A stretch of 17,016 nt of DNA, from contig JADFTO010000026.1 in NCBI GenBank assembly GCA_022560215.1, positions 1 to 17,016 of the forward strand, read 5' to 3'. How positions within the stretch are numbered: the first letter of the stretch is position 1; every line of letters begins with the position of its first letter. Of the stretch, positions 1-8,501 are shown in pieces. Both the position numbers and the translations under genes were made by a program. The notes beneath the pieces were generated by a model. That model ran no database searches, was not told where the DNA came from, and saw only the letters and a program-made list of their open reading frames with translations. The stretch is from Pseudomonadota bacterium. GTDB taxonomy: Bacteria > Pseudomonadota > Alphaproteobacteria > Rhodospirillales > 2-02-FULL-58-16.

Positions 1-447
1 CTTGCGCTGCCACAGGGCGAGCGGCCTGCGCTCGACCAGGTTGAGGAGAATTGTGTCGGGCAGCATTCTTTCGATGGTGGCTTCCCGCACCCAGGGCAGC
101 GCTTCCACCCGCTTTTTGGCCAAGCCTAAATCGAAGGACAGGATGGGCGCGCCCCTGGACAGTTTCACCGCCGCCAGAAGATCCTGGCGCGACGTTTCGC
201 GGCGGCCGACGACCAGGATTTCCTGGACGGTGAATCCCAGGTCCGCCGATCCGGTAATGGCCCGGCTTTTCAGCTGCTCGGCCGTCCTCAGCACCCAGCC
301 GCTCTGCCACAGCCACCATCCGCCCGCGATGCAGAGAGCCACGTTCAGCACCGCGACGGCGGCGATTGTGCCGCGGCTGCGCCAGAGCGGGACGACCCGG
401 CGCCGGGGTTTGCCGCCGGCGGGGGCCGGTTTTCGTGTCACTCTCAT
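1..447 (-). CDS. ftsQ: Cell division protein FtsQ (C-terminal part cut off by window edge)
   Basis: FtsQ is a bitopic inner-membrane divisome protein that links FtsL/FtsB and the septal synthases FtsW and FtsI to early division proteins. The first 149 codons are visible. A basic cytoplasmic tail (about residues 1-25) is followed by one membrane segment (about 27-48). A periplasmic POTRA domain (about 71-139) follows, including the stretches GFTVQEILVVGRR and LPWVREATIERMLP typical of FtsQ. The ATG overlaps the ddl stop codon as ATGA, so translation is probably coupled. The frame is open to base 1 and continues past the edge; roughly the C-terminal half, with the FtsB-binding beta domain, is missing. 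By gene order ftsA and ftsZ would be expected next, outside the window. Identification rests on domain pattern and position and is firm. Confidence 0.95.
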   Translation of the reverse strand, partial: MRVTRKPAPAGGKPRRRVVPLWRSRGTIAAVAVLNVALCIAGGWWLWQSGWVLRTAEQLKSRAITGSADLGFTVQEILVVGRRETSRQDLLAAVKLSRGAPILSFDLGLAKKRVEALPWVREATIERMLPDTILLNLVERRPLALWQRK

Positions 448-1349
448 TGATCGCACTCCGCGTTTTCCACCATCCAGCCCACCAGTTCCGTGAACGACAT
501 GCCCACGTGGGCCGCCTGCTCGGGCACCAGGGAAGTGGACGTCATGCCGGGCTGGGTATTGATTTCGAGAAGGAACAGGGAGTCGCCGTCGAAGCGGAAA
601 TCGGCCCTGGACACCCCGCGGCAGCCAAGGGTTTCGTGAGCCAGGGCGGCCAGGCGCATGGTTTCCTCGTGGACATCGGACTCGAGTGGCGCCGGGATCA
701 GGTGGACGGACCCGCCTTCTTCGTACTTTGCGTCGTAATCGTAGAAGCCCCGCTCGGTGGTGATTTCGGTAACGGTCAGCGGCTCCCCGCCCCTCACGGC
801 CACCGTCAATTCCCTGCCCGGGATGAAGCGTTCCACCATGACCCGCTCGCCGAAGGGCCAGCCCGAGTCGGCGAAGGGGAGCTCGCTGGTCTTCTCGCCG
901 ACGATGTGCACGCCGACGCTTGAGCCCTCGTTCAGGGGCTTGATCACATAGGGCCGTTCCATGACGTCGCCGGCGATGACGTCGTCCGAGCTTACGATCA
1001 CGTGCTCGGCCATGGGGATGCCGGCGGCGGCGAACAGGCGCTTGGCCATGGGCTTGTCCATGGCCAGGGCCGAGGCCAGCATTCCGGAATGGGTGTAGGG
1101 AATGTCCAGGATGTTGAGCAGGCCCTGCACGCAGCCGTCCTCTCCATAACGGCCGTGGAGGGCGTTGAAGATCACGTCGGGCCTCGGGTACAGGCGAGTC
1201 ATGAGCGCGCCCATGTCGCGCTGAATGTCCATGGAGGTGACCCGGTAGCCGCCCTCCGCCAGGGCCTTGGAAACGGCGGCGCCGCTGACCAGGGAGACCT
1301 CGCGCTCGGCGGACCAGCCGCCCATGAGAACCGCGACATGCCGGCTCAT
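444..1349 (-). CDS. ddl: D-alanine--D-alanine ligase
   Basis: Cytoplasmic ATP-grasp enzyme joining two D-alanines into the dipeptide that MurF adds to the stem. The 301-residue product matches the DdlB size class. Visible signature residues are E15 in SAEREVSL, K99, K137 and S143 in KPLNEGSSVGV, Y209 in YDYDAKY on the omega loop, R248 and D250, and E262 and N264 in LLEINTQPGMTS. The tyrosine in the omega loop agrees with a D-Ala-D-Ala ligase rather than a vancomycin-resistance D-Ala-D-lactate type (inference from family knowledge). The open frame continues far upstream, but that part is a shadow of murB. The ATG at 1349 starts the conserved MSRHVAVLMGGWSAERE and overlaps the murB stop as ATGA. 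It also overlaps ftsQ by 4 bases downstream. Confidence 0.97.
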   Translation of the reverse strand: MSRHVAVLMGGWSAEREVSLVSGAAVSKALAEGGYRVTSMDIQRDMGALMTRLYPRPDVIFNALHGRYGEDGCVQGLLNILDIPYTHSGMLASALAMDKPMAKRLFAAAGIPMAEHVIVSSDDVIAGDVMERPYVIKPLNEGSSVGVHIVGEKTSELPFADSGWPFGERVMVERFIPGRELTVAVRGGEPLTVTEITTERGFYDYDAKYEEGGSVHLIPAPLESDVHEETMRLAALAHETLGCRGVSRADFRFDGDSLFLLEINTQPGMTSTSLVPEQAAHVGMSFTELVGWMVENAECDQ

Positions 1350-2296
1350 GACCCGTCCTCCCCGGTGGCGGGGCTGGGCGCGGGGACGCCGATGCGCCTG
1401 ATTTCCCATTCCAGGTTGACGCCCGAGGACTCCAGGACCCGGCGGCGGATTTCGTCGCCCAGGCCCTCCAGGTCGGCGGCCGTGGCCCCGCCGGTGTTGA
1501 CGAGGAAGTTGCAATGCTTGTCCGAGACGACGGCGCCGCCCCGGCTCAAGCCCCGGCAGCCCGCCTCCTCGATCAGCCGCCAGGCTTCCATGCCGGGCGG
1601 GTTGGCGAAGGTACTGCCGCCGGTGGAGGTGCGCACCGGCTGGGTCGTCTGGCGCTGTTCCTGGATGTCCTCCATGCGGCGGGCGATTTCGTCGCCGTCG
1701 CCGGGCCGCCCGCGAAGCAGGGCGGAGACGAATATCCAGTCCTCGGGCATGGCGCACCGGCGATAGCCGAAACCGAGCCCGTCGGCGCCCATGTCGTGGA
1801 CGGCCCCTTCCGGGTCGAGGGCACGGGCGCTCAAGATCACGTCCTTGATCTCCGATCCGTAGGCGCCGGCGTTCATGCGCAACGCCCCGCCGATGGTTCC
1901 CGGAATGCCGCGCAGGAACTCGAGCCCGGCGATGCCCTCGCCCATGGCCAGGGTGGCCACCTTGATGTCCAGGGCGCCGGCGCCGGCCCGGACCTCGACG
2001 CCGGTGGCCTCGATGCCGGCGAAGCCCCGGCCCAGCCTCACCACCACGCCGGGAATTCCGCCGTCGCGCACAAGAAGGTTCGATCCGACCCCGATGACGG
2101 TGACCGGGACGTCGTCCGGCTTTTCGGCAAGGAATTGGGACAGGTCGTCGGCGTCGGCGGGCCGGAACATGACCTCGGCGGGACCGCCCACCCGGAACCA
2201 CGTCATCCTGGCCAGGGACGCGTTTTCCGAATAGCGGCCGCGCGCCGGGGGCAGCCGGTCGATCAGGCGGGGGGTTCTGGCCTCGACCGCCATCAT
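1346..2296 (-). CDS. murB: UDP-N-acetylenolpyruvoylglucosamine reductase MurB
   Basis: FAD enzyme that uses NADPH to reduce UDP-GlcNAc-enolpyruvate to UDP-MurNAc, the second committed step of peptidoglycan synthesis. The 316-residue product shows the FAD-binding loop VIGVGSNLLVRD (67-78), the stretch GIPGTIGGALRMNAGAYG (130-147), R179 in FGYRR, the catalytic serine S228 in STGGSTFANP, and E298 in LEWEIRRIG. The GGSTFANP context with AWRLIEEAG following, and no E. coli-type extra insertion, point to a type II MurB. ATG at 2296 overlaps the murC stop as ATGA; a second in-frame ATG follows immediately at 2293, so the start is uncertain by one codon. E. coli has murB outside its dcw cluster, whereas murC-murB-ddl is usual in alphaproteobacteria. 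Confidence 0.97.
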   Translation of the reverse strand: MMAVEARTPRLIDRLPPARGRYSENASLARMTWFRVGGPAEVMFRPADADDLSQFLAEKPDDVPVTVIGVGSNLLVRDGGIPGVVVRLGRGFAGIEATGVEVRAGAGALDIKVATLAMGEGIAGLEFLRGIPGTIGGALRMNAGAYGSEIKDVILSARALDPEGAVHDMGADGLGFGYRRCAMPEDWIFVSALLRGRPGDGDEIARRMEDIQEQRQTTQPVRTSTGGSTFANPPGMEAWRLIEEAGCRGLSRGGAVVSDKHCNFLVNTGGATAADLEGLGDEIRRRVLESSGVNLEWEIRRIGVPAPSPATGEDGS

Positions 2297-3729
2297 CCGC
2301 CCGCCCCCTTCCCATGGGCCGTGCCCCGGCGCAGCCGCTTCAACTCGCCGGGCAGGTCATTGGCCCAGGCGGTAATGTTGCCGGCCCCCAGGCAGACGAC
2401 CATGTCGCCAGGCGAGGCCAGGCCGTTGACGATTTCGGCCAGGTCCTTAGGACTCTCCAGGGGCGCCACGGAACGGTGTCCGTGGGCGCGCAGGCCCGCG
2501 ACCAGGACGTCCCTGTCGATCCCCTCTATGGGGTCCTCGCCCGCTGCGTAGACCTCGGCCACCAGCACCTCGTCGGCGTCGTTGAAGCAGGTGCAGAACT
2601 CTTCGAACAGGTCTCTCAGCCGCGTGTACCGGTGGGGCTGGACCACCGCGATCACCTTGCCCCGGGAGGCCTGGCGCGCGGCGGCGAGAACGGCGGCGAT
2701 TTCGACCGGATGGTGGCCGTAGTCGTCGACCACGACGATGCCGTCCGCCTCGCCGGTGCGGGTGAAACGGCGTTTCACTCCCTCGAACCCGGACAGCGCC
2801 CGGCGCAGCACTTCGTCGTCGATCCCCATTTCGTTGGCGATGGCGACGGCGGCCAGGGAATTCTGCACGTTGTGGGCCCCGAGCATGGGCAGGCGAAGAC
2901 CCGGCAGTGTCCGGGCGGTGCCGCTCCTGTCCGCGATGACCACGTCGAAGCTGACGCCGACGGCGTTGGATTCCAGGTTCACGGCGCGGATGTCGGCCTG
3001 GGGGCTGAAGCCGTAGGTGGTGACCTTCCGGTCCGAGACCCTGGGAATCATGGCCTGGACTTCCGGGTTGTCGATGCACAGAATCGCGACCCCGTAGAAG
3101 GGGATGTTCTGGACGAAGGCGTCGAAGGCGGCGCGCAGCGCGTCGAAGGACCCGTAATGGTCCAGGTGCTCGGGATTGATGCTGGTGACCACCGCCATGG
3201 TCGCCGGAAGCTTGAGGAAGGTGCCGTCGGATTCGTCGGCCTCGGCCACCATCCAGTCGCCTTCGCCGAGGCGGGCGTTGGACCCCCAGGCGTTGATGAT
3301 GCCGCCGTTGATCACCGTCGGATCCATGCCGGCGGCGTCCAGCAGGGCCGCGATCAGCGACGTGGTCGTGGTCTTGCCGTGGGTTCCGCCGACGGCGATG
3401 GACCATTTGAGGCGCATCAGCTCGCCCAGCATCTCGGCCCGCCGGACGACGGGCAGGAGGCGCTTGCGGGCGGCCGCGATTTCGGGGTTGTCCGGGCCCA
3501 CGGCGGAAGAAACCACCACCACCTGGGCGTCGCCTAGGTTCTCCTCGCCATGGCCGACGGCGATGGGAATGCCCAAATTGCGGAGACGCTTGACGTTGGC
3601 GTTTTCGGCGATGTCGCTGCCTTGAACCGAATAGGACAGGTTGTGCAGGACTTCGGCGATTCCGCTCATGCCGATGCCGCCGATGCCGACGAAATGGATG
3701 GTGCCGATGGAAAGGGGAAGCGCCCTCAT
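2293..3729 (-). CDS. murC: UDP-N-acetylmuramate--L-alanine ligase MurC
   Basis: ATP-dependent cytoplasmic ligase that adds L-alanine to UDP-MurNAc, opening the stem-peptide series. The 478-residue product has the three Mur-ligase domains. The N-terminal Rossmann-like domain begins with FVGIGGIGMSGIA (13-25). The ATPase domain carries the P-loop GGTHGKTTTT (114-123), AEADESDGT (162-170) and INPEHLDHYG (about 184-193). The substrate and C-terminal part carries GAHNVQNSLAA (274-284), FEGVKRRF (315-322) and VVDDYGHHPVE (from 323). HGKT in the P-loop and DDYGHHP are the marks that separate MurC from MurD, MurE and MurF. ATG at 3729 overlaps the murG stop as ATGA, and the stop overlaps murB the same way. 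Confidence 0.98.
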   Translation of the reverse strand: MRALPLSIGTIHFVGIGGIGMSGIAEVLHNLSYSVQGSDIAENANVKRLRNLGIPIAVGHGEENLGDAQVVVVSSAVGPDNPEIAAARKRLLPVVRRAEMLGELMRLKWSIAVGGTHGKTTTTSLIAALLDAAGMDPTVINGGIINAWGSNARLGEGDWMVAEADESDGTFLKLPATMAVVTSINPEHLDHYGSFDALRAAFDAFVQNIPFYGVAILCIDNPEVQAMIPRVSDRKVTTYGFSPQADIRAVNLESNAVGVSFDVVIADRSGTARTLPGLRLPMLGAHNVQNSLAAVAIANEMGIDDEVLRRALSGFEGVKRRFTRTGEADGIVVVDDYGHHPVEIAAVLAAARQASRGKVIAVVQPHRYTRLRDLFEEFCTCFNDADEVLVAEVYAAGEDPIEGIDRDVLVAGLRAHGHRSVAPLESPKDLAEIVNGLASPGDMVVCLGAGNITAWANDLPGELKRLRRGTAHGKGAGG

Positions 3730-4865
3730 GCCGCCTTCCTCCCTTGCTCCGGCTCACCGTTGGAGGGCAACAGCTCGAGGACCACGTCGGCAAGGCGAAC
3801 CGCCGCGTCTGCCCGTCCCGCGGCCTTCGCGCAAGCGGCCGCCTTTTCCAGGATCGCGGGCAGATCGAACAGGGAATTCAGGCGCGCCGACAGCGCCTGG
3901 GGCGTGAATGCATCCTCGGGCATCACCCAGCCGGCCCCCGCCTCGTCCACGGAATGGGCGTTGAATGACTGGTGGTCGTCGATGGCATGGGGATAGGGCA
4001 CCAGGATGGCGGGACGCCCGATCGCCGTGCCCTCGGCGACGGTCGAGGCGCCGGCCCGGACGATCATAAGATGCGACTCGGCCATGCGCTCCGGCACGTC
4101 ATCGAAAAAGACATCGAGGTCGGCCTCGATGCCCAGCCGTCCGTAGGACTGGCGCACCCGCTCCAGGTCCTCCGGCCGGCACTGTTGGGAGATCCGCAGG
4201 CGCCGGCGCAAATGTTCCTCCACCAGGCCCACCGCATCGGGAACGGCTTGGCTGAACACCCGCGCCCCCTGGCTGCCGCCGAGGACCAGGAGTCCGATCG
4301 GCCCGTCCCCGGCCAGGGACGGATAGGGGCGCTCGCTGAGCGCGGCGATGGCGGGACGGACCGGCATGCCCGTGAGCACGACCTTGCCGGTTTCCTCGGC
4401 CGGCAGGCCGCGGGAATTCTCGAACGACGTGGCAATGCGGCCGACCCGGGGAGCCAGCAGCCGGTTGGCGCGGCCGAGCACGGCGTTCTGCTCGTGAATG
4501 GCGGTGCTGTAGCCCCCGTAGGTGGCGGCGAGCATGGTCGGCACGGAGGCGTATCCGCCGAACCCCACCACCGCCTGGGGATTGATCCGGCGCAAGAGAG
4601 TGCGCGCCTGCCAGGTGCCGAGCGCCAGTTCGGGGGCGCTGCGCAGGCGGGTGCCGAAGCTCTTGCCGGCGACGCCGCCGGCGCGGATGCGGTGGGTCTC
4701 GATCCCCTTGAGGTAGCCGCCGAACTGCCCGCCCCGCCGGTCCGTGACCAGCGCCAGGCGGCAGCCGCGCCCGGCCAGTTCCTCGGCCAGGGCCTCGGCC
4801 GGAAACACGTGCCCGCCGGAACCGCCGGCGGCGAGAACGACCAGATGTCCGCCCGCCGCCGTCAT
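3726..4865 (-). CDS. murG: Lipid II synthase MurG (UDP-GlcNAc transferase)
   Basis: Peripheral membrane GT-B glycosyltransferase that transfers GlcNAc from UDP-GlcNAc to lipid I, giving lipid II on the cytoplasmic face. The 379-residue protein has the N-terminal glycine loop AGGSGGHVFPA (13-23), the second loop GFGGYAS (101-107) and IHEQN (123-127) in the acceptor half. The donor half carries GGSQGAR (196-202), RAGASTVAE (270-278) and PYPHAIDDHQ (290-299). The first loop reads GGSGGH where the usual form is GGTGGH, a conservative change. ATG at 4865 overlaps the ftsW stop as ATGA, and the stop overlaps murC the same way. Assignment is firm. Confidence 0.97.
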   Translation of the reverse strand: MTAAGGHLVVLAAGGSGGHVFPAEALAEELAGRGCRLALVTDRRGGQFGGYLKGIETHRIRAGGVAGKSFGTRLRSAPELALGTWQARTLLRRINPQAVVGFGGYASVPTMLAATYGGYSTAIHEQNAVLGRANRLLAPRVGRIATSFENSRGLPAEETGKVVLTGMPVRPAIAALSERPYPSLAGDGPIGLLVLGGSQGARVFSQAVPDAVGLVEEHLRRRLRISQQCRPEDLERVRQSYGRLGIEADLDVFFDDVPERMAESHLMIVRAGASTVAEGTAIGRPAILVPYPHAIDDHQSFNAHSVDEAGAGWVMPEDAFTPQALSARLNSLFDLPAILEKAAACAKAAGRADAAVRLADVVLELLPSNGEPEQGRKAA

Positions 4866-5986
4866 GTCCTTGCCCCCTGATCCGGCCGGTCGCGGGTCAA
4901 TGCCAGCACCATGCCCATGGCATAGGCCAGGGCCACGGTCGAGGAACCGCCATAGGAGATGAACGGCAGGGTCATTCCCTTGGTCGGCATCAGGTTGATG
5001 GTTGACGCCATGTTGATGATGGCCTGAAGGCCGAATTGGACGAGAAGGCCGACCGTCACCAGAAGGACGAACAGGTCCCTGTCCCGGAAGATCCGGGAAA
5101 ACCCGCGCAGGACCACGAAAGCGAACAGCGCCACGATGACCAGGCAGGCGACGAGACCGAATTCCTCGCCGGCGACGGCGAAGATGAAATCGGCATGGGC
5201 GTCCGGCAGGACCTCCTTGATGCGCCCCTCTCCCGGGCCGCGCCCGAACAGGCCCCCGTCGCGCATGGCCTCGAGGGCCCGGGTCACCTGATAGCCCTCA
5301 TTGGCCGACGGATCGAGGAAGCGGTCGATCCGCACCTGCACGTGGGGGAAGGCGTAATAGGTGGCTACGCCGCCGATGAGGAAGACCAGGGCGATCATCC
5401 CCACCAGGACCAACGGCAGGCCCGCGAGGAAGAACTGCACGCCCCAGACAGCGGCCACCACGATGGCCATTCCCACGTCCGGCTGCGCCAGCAGAAGCCC
5501 GGCCACGAGAACGAAAAGCAGGGTGGCCAGGGCGTAGCCGGGGAAGCGGTCGTCCAGGCGGCGTTTCGCGAACATCCAGGCGGAGATCACCACGAAGCCG
5601 GGCTTGATGAACTCCGAGGGCTGCACGGAATAGCCGCCGAACTGTATCCATCGGGTGGCGCCCTTGATCTCGTCGCCGATGAAAAGGGTGGCCGCCATCC
5701 CGACCAGGGCGGCGCCCGTGCAGGCGACGGCAAGCCGCCGGATGCCGCGTGGGGACAGCAGGGAAACGGCGAACAGCACCACCAGCGACAGGGGCAGGAA
5801 CAGAAACTGGCGGCGGGCGAAGTGGAAGGCGTCGAGCCCGAGGCGTTCGGCCACCGGGGGCGATGCGGCGAGGATCAGCACCGCGCCGATGCCGGCGATG
5901 GCGATCACCGCCGCCAGGGTCCAGCGGTCGATGGTCCACCACCAGCGGCCGATCAGGCTCGTATCGGTGCGGGCGAAGGTCGTCAT
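4862..5986 (-). CDS. ftsW: Septal peptidoglycan glycosyltransferase FtsW (SEDS family)
   Basis: Polytopic inner-membrane SEDS polymerase that extends glycan strands from lipid II at the septum, working with FtsI. The 374-residue protein has a short cytoplasmic start with WWW, then about ten hydrophobic segments. SEDS marks are GATRWI (109-114), QPSE (122-125), QPDVG (168-172), and the periplasmic loop with GRGPGEG and DAHADFIFAVAGEE, in which D266 matches the essential SEDS aspartate by context. The C-terminal stretch is TKGMTLPFISYGGSS. The RodA paralogue would look similar; the place between murD and murG in a dcw cluster decides for FtsW. ATG at 5986 overlaps the murD stop as ATGA. Confidence 0.96.
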   Translation of the reverse strand: MTTFARTDTSLIGRWWWTIDRWTLAAVIAIAGIGAVLILAASPPVAERLGLDAFHFARRQFLFLPLSLVVLFAVSLLSPRGIRRLAVACTGAALVGMAATLFIGDEIKGATRWIQFGGYSVQPSEFIKPGFVVISAWMFAKRRLDDRFPGYALATLLFVLVAGLLLAQPDVGMAIVVAAVWGVQFFLAGLPLVLVGMIALVFLIGGVATYYAFPHVQVRIDRFLDPSANEGYQVTRALEAMRDGGLFGRGPGEGRIKEVLPDAHADFIFAVAGEEFGLVACLVIVALFAFVVLRGFSRIFRDRDLFVLLVTVGLLVQFGLQAIINMASTINLMPTKGMTLPFISYGGSSTVALAYAMGMVLALTRDRPDQGART

Positions 5987-7401
5987 TGGTTCTCCCCTTC
6001 CCCGCTCCCGAACGACTCTTCGTGCCGTCCGGGCAGCTTTTCCACGAGTTCGCGGAAGGCATTACCCCTGGCCTCGAAGTTGTCGAACTGATCGAAGGAC
6101 GCGCATGCCGGCGACAGGAGCACCACCGGCTCAGCGGCCTCGTCCTTCATCGCCTGGGCGCGCGCCTGTTTGACGGCGGTCTCCAGGTCGCCCGAGAGGG
6201 TCAGCTCCACCTTGCCTTCGAGGACACGGGCGAAGGCGTCCGCCGCCTCGCCGATGAGATAGGCGTGGGCGATGCGGCCGAAATAGGGTTCCAGGGCCTC
6301 CAGGCCGCCCTCCTTGGGCCTGCCGCCGGCGATCCAGTAGATGGTGTCGCAGCAGGCCAGGGCCCGGGCCGCCGCCTCCGGGTTGGTGGCTTTGCTGTCG
6401 TTGATGTAGCCGACGCCGTCGACGACGGAGACCATCTCCTGGCGGTGAACCAGGCCGGGGTAGCTTTGGATGCAGGCCATGATCGCATGGGGATTGACGC
6501 CGGCGGCCTTGGTCGTGGCGTAGGCAGCGGCGGCATTCTGCCAGTTGTGGACGCCGGGCAGGGCCTGTACCGATCCCATGTCGAGAACCCGCTGCGGCTC
6601 GTCCTCGGTTCCGTCGTAGAGGACCCCGTCCTCCACATAGACTCCTCCTGGGACCCGGCCCCGTCCTGAAATCGGCACGACCACCGCTTCGCCGGCCGCC
6701 TTCAGCTCCTCGTAAACGGCCCGGCCGTGGTCGTCGTCGACTCCGAGGACGGCCGTCCTCGGCGCCGTCTGGCGGTGGAAGATCAGCTTCTTGGCGGCGA
6801 TGTAGCCGTCCATGCCGTCGTAGCGGTCCAGATGGTCGGCGCTGATGTTGAGCAGCACCGCCACGTCGAAGGTGACGGAGAGCGTCAGCTCCAGCTGGAA
6901 GGACGACATCTCGAGGACGTAGGTCCCTTCCTCCCCCAGGGGGTGCAGATCCAGGGCCGGGACGCCAAGGTTGCCGCCGACCTCCGCGTCGCGGCCCGAA
7001 ACCTGCATGATGTGCCCGATGAGCGCCGTGGTGGTGGACTTGCCGTTGGTGCCCGTGACCCCGATGTAGGCGGCTTCCCTTTGGGTCCTGACCAGCAGTT
7101 CGGTATCGCCGATGACCTCGCATCCGGCGGCGCGCGCCAGGTTGACCACGGGATGGGGCTCGGGATACTTGTGCGGCACGCCGGGGCTGAGCACCAGCGA
7201 GGTCAGTTCCTTCCAGTTGCTCGCGTACAGATCGACAAGCGGAATGCCGGAGTCCTTTGCCTTGGCCCGGACGTCCTCGTTGTCGTCCCAGGCCCAGACG
7301 TCCGCCTCCCCCAGCATCAGCGCCCGGGCCGAGGCCAGCCCCGAGCGGCCGAGCCCGAATACGGCCACCGGCAGCCCTGCGAAGGGGAAGACCTCGATCA
7401 T
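5983..7401 (-). CDS. murD: UDP-N-acetylmuramoyl-L-alanine--D-glutamate ligase MurD
   Basis: Cytoplasmic ATP-dependent ligase adding D-glutamate to UDP-MurNAc-L-Ala. The 472-residue product has the N-terminal substrate domain with AVFGLGRSGLASA (13-25) and the P-loop GVTGTNGKSTTT (114-125). NISADHLDRYDGM (185-197) follows, then IAAKKLIF, whose K204 sits where the carbamylated lysine of Mur ligases is expected. PGVHNWQN (282-289), YINDSKATNPEAA (332-344) and LLSPACASFDQFDNFEARG (428-446) mark the C-terminal domain and are MurD-specific. The open frame runs far upstream through mraY, but homology begins at MIEVFPFAG. ATG at 7401 lies 5 bases after the mraY stop, with GAGGTAGGG upstream as a likely ribosome site. 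It overlaps ftsW at its end. Confidence 0.97.
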   Translation of the reverse strand: MIEVFPFAGLPVAVFGLGRSGLASARALMLGEADVWAWDDNEDVRAKAKDSGIPLVDLYASNWKELTSLVLSPGVPHKYPEPHPVVNLARAAGCEVIGDTELLVRTQREAAYIGVTGTNGKSTTTALIGHIMQVSGRDAEVGGNLGVPALDLHPLGEEGTYVLEMSSFQLELTLSVTFDVAVLLNISADHLDRYDGMDGYIAAKKLIFHRQTAPRTAVLGVDDDHGRAVYEELKAAGEAVVVPISGRGRVPGGVYVEDGVLYDGTEDEPQRVLDMGSVQALPGVHNWQNAAAAYATTKAAGVNPHAIMACIQSYPGLVHRQEMVSVVDGVGYINDSKATNPEAAARALACCDTIYWIAGGRPKEGGLEALEPYFGRIAHAYLIGEAADAFARVLEGKVELTLSGDLETAVKQARAQAMKDEAAEPVVLLSPACASFDQFDNFEARGNAFRELVEKLPGRHEESFGSGEGENQ

Positions 7402-7406
7402 CGGCC

Positions 7407-8495
7407 CTACCTCAGCTTCAACGTTGACAGCCCTACCAGGGCCAGGATGGTGGCGATGATCCAGAAGCGGATCACGATGGTGGATTCGGCCCAGCCCTTC
7501 TTTTCGAAATGATGGTGCAGCGGCGCCATGCGGAAGACGCGCTTGCCGGTGAGCTTGAAGGAGACAACCTGGACGATCACCGAAACGGTCTCCAGGACGA
7601 ACAGGCCGCCGACCATGGCGAGCACCAATTCGTGCTTGGTGATGACGCTGACGGCGCCGAGCGCGCCGCCGAGAGACAGCGCCCCCGTGTCCCCCATGAA
7701 CACCTTGGCCGGCGGCGCGTTGAACCACAGGAAACCCAGCCCCCCGCCGACCAGCGCGCCGCAGAAGATGGCCAGTTCCCCGCTGCCGGGCACGTGATGG
7801 AGCTGGAGGTAGTTGGAGAAGACCACGTTGCCGACCAGGTAGGCGATCAGGGCGAAGACGCCGGCGGCGATCATCACGGGAACGATGGCCAGCCCGTCGA
7901 GCCCGTCGGTCAGGTTGACGGCGTTTGACGACCCCACCATGACCACCGTGGCCAGGATCACGAACGCCCAGCCGAGATCGATGAGCACGTCCTTGAAAAA
8001 TGGCACGGCCAGCGTCGTTTGCAGGGGCTCGGGCATAAGCCGCATGATCCAAATCGTCACGGCGACCGCGACGGCCGTCTGCAACAGGAGCTTGAGCCTG
8101 GCCGGCAATCCAGCGCTGTCGCGGCGGGTCACTTTCAGGTAGTCGTCGGCGAAGCCGATGGCCCCATAGGCGATGGTGACGCCGAGCGCCGCCCACACAT
8201 ACCCGTTGGTGAGGTCCGCCCACAGGATCGTCGCCAGGCTGATCGCCAGCAGGATCATGATGCCGCCCATGGTGGGCGTGCCCTTCTTGGTCAACAGGTG
8301 CCCTTCGGGACCGTCGGCGCGGATGGGCTGGCCGCCGTTCTGCCGGGTGCGCAGCACGCGGATGAGAAAGGGCCCGAAAATGAAACTGATGATGAGCGCG
8401 GTGATCATGGCGCCGCCGGTGCGGAAGGTGATATAGCGGAACACGTTCAACACCGAGAATTGATCGGCCAGGGGATAGAGGTAGTTGTACAGCAT
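7407..8495 (-). CDS. mraY: Phospho-N-acetylmuramoyl-pentapeptide-transferase MraY
   Basis: Polytopic membrane enzyme that transfers phospho-MurNAc-pentapeptide from UDP to undecaprenyl phosphate, making lipid I. The 362-residue product has about ten membrane segments and the family marks GTPTMGG (72-78), GFADDYLK (114-121, with the acidic pair D117/D118), NLTDGLDG (194-201), FMGDTG (266-271, with D269) and the cytoplasmic histidine motif MAPLHHHFEKKGW (323-335). These place it in the MraY branch rather than WecA-type transferases. The ATG lies 6 bases after the murF TAA stop. The sequence GGGGAGTAAGGG before it includes the stop codon and probably serves as ribosome site. It ends in TAG 5 bases before murD. 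Confidence 0.98.
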   Translation of the reverse strand: MLYNYLYPLADQFSVLNVFRYITFRTGGAMITALIISFIFGPFLIRVLRTRQNGGQPIRADGPEGHLLTKKGTPTMGGIMILLAISLATILWADLTNGYVWAALGVTIAYGAIGFADDYLKVTRRDSAGLPARLKLLLQTAVAVAVTIWIMRLMPEPLQTTLAVPFFKDVLIDLGWAFVILATVVMVGSSNAVNLTDGLDGLAIVPVMIAAGVFALIAYLVGNVVFSNYLQLHHVPGSGELAIFCGALVGGGLGFLWFNAPPAKVFMGDTGALSLGGALGAVSVITKHELVLAMVGGLFVLETVSVIVQVVSFKLTGKRVFRMAPLHHHFEKKGWAESTIVIRFWIIATILALVGLSTLKLR

Positions 8496-8501
8496 GATCC
8501 C

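Noticed and set aside
1350..2315. Apparent fusion protein ahead of Ddl
   Set aside because: The extra 300 or so residues are murB in another frame; Ddl begins at ATG 1349 in an ATGA overlap.
2314..3537. Plus-strand open frame of 407 codons opposite murC
   Set aside because: Antisense shadow; composition typical of the complement of a GC-rich gene and no domain.
3734..4860. GGSGGH in place of GGTGGH in MurG as a possible sign of altered function
   Set aside because: Serine for threonine is conservative, all other MurG motifs are intact, and such variation is expected in the family.
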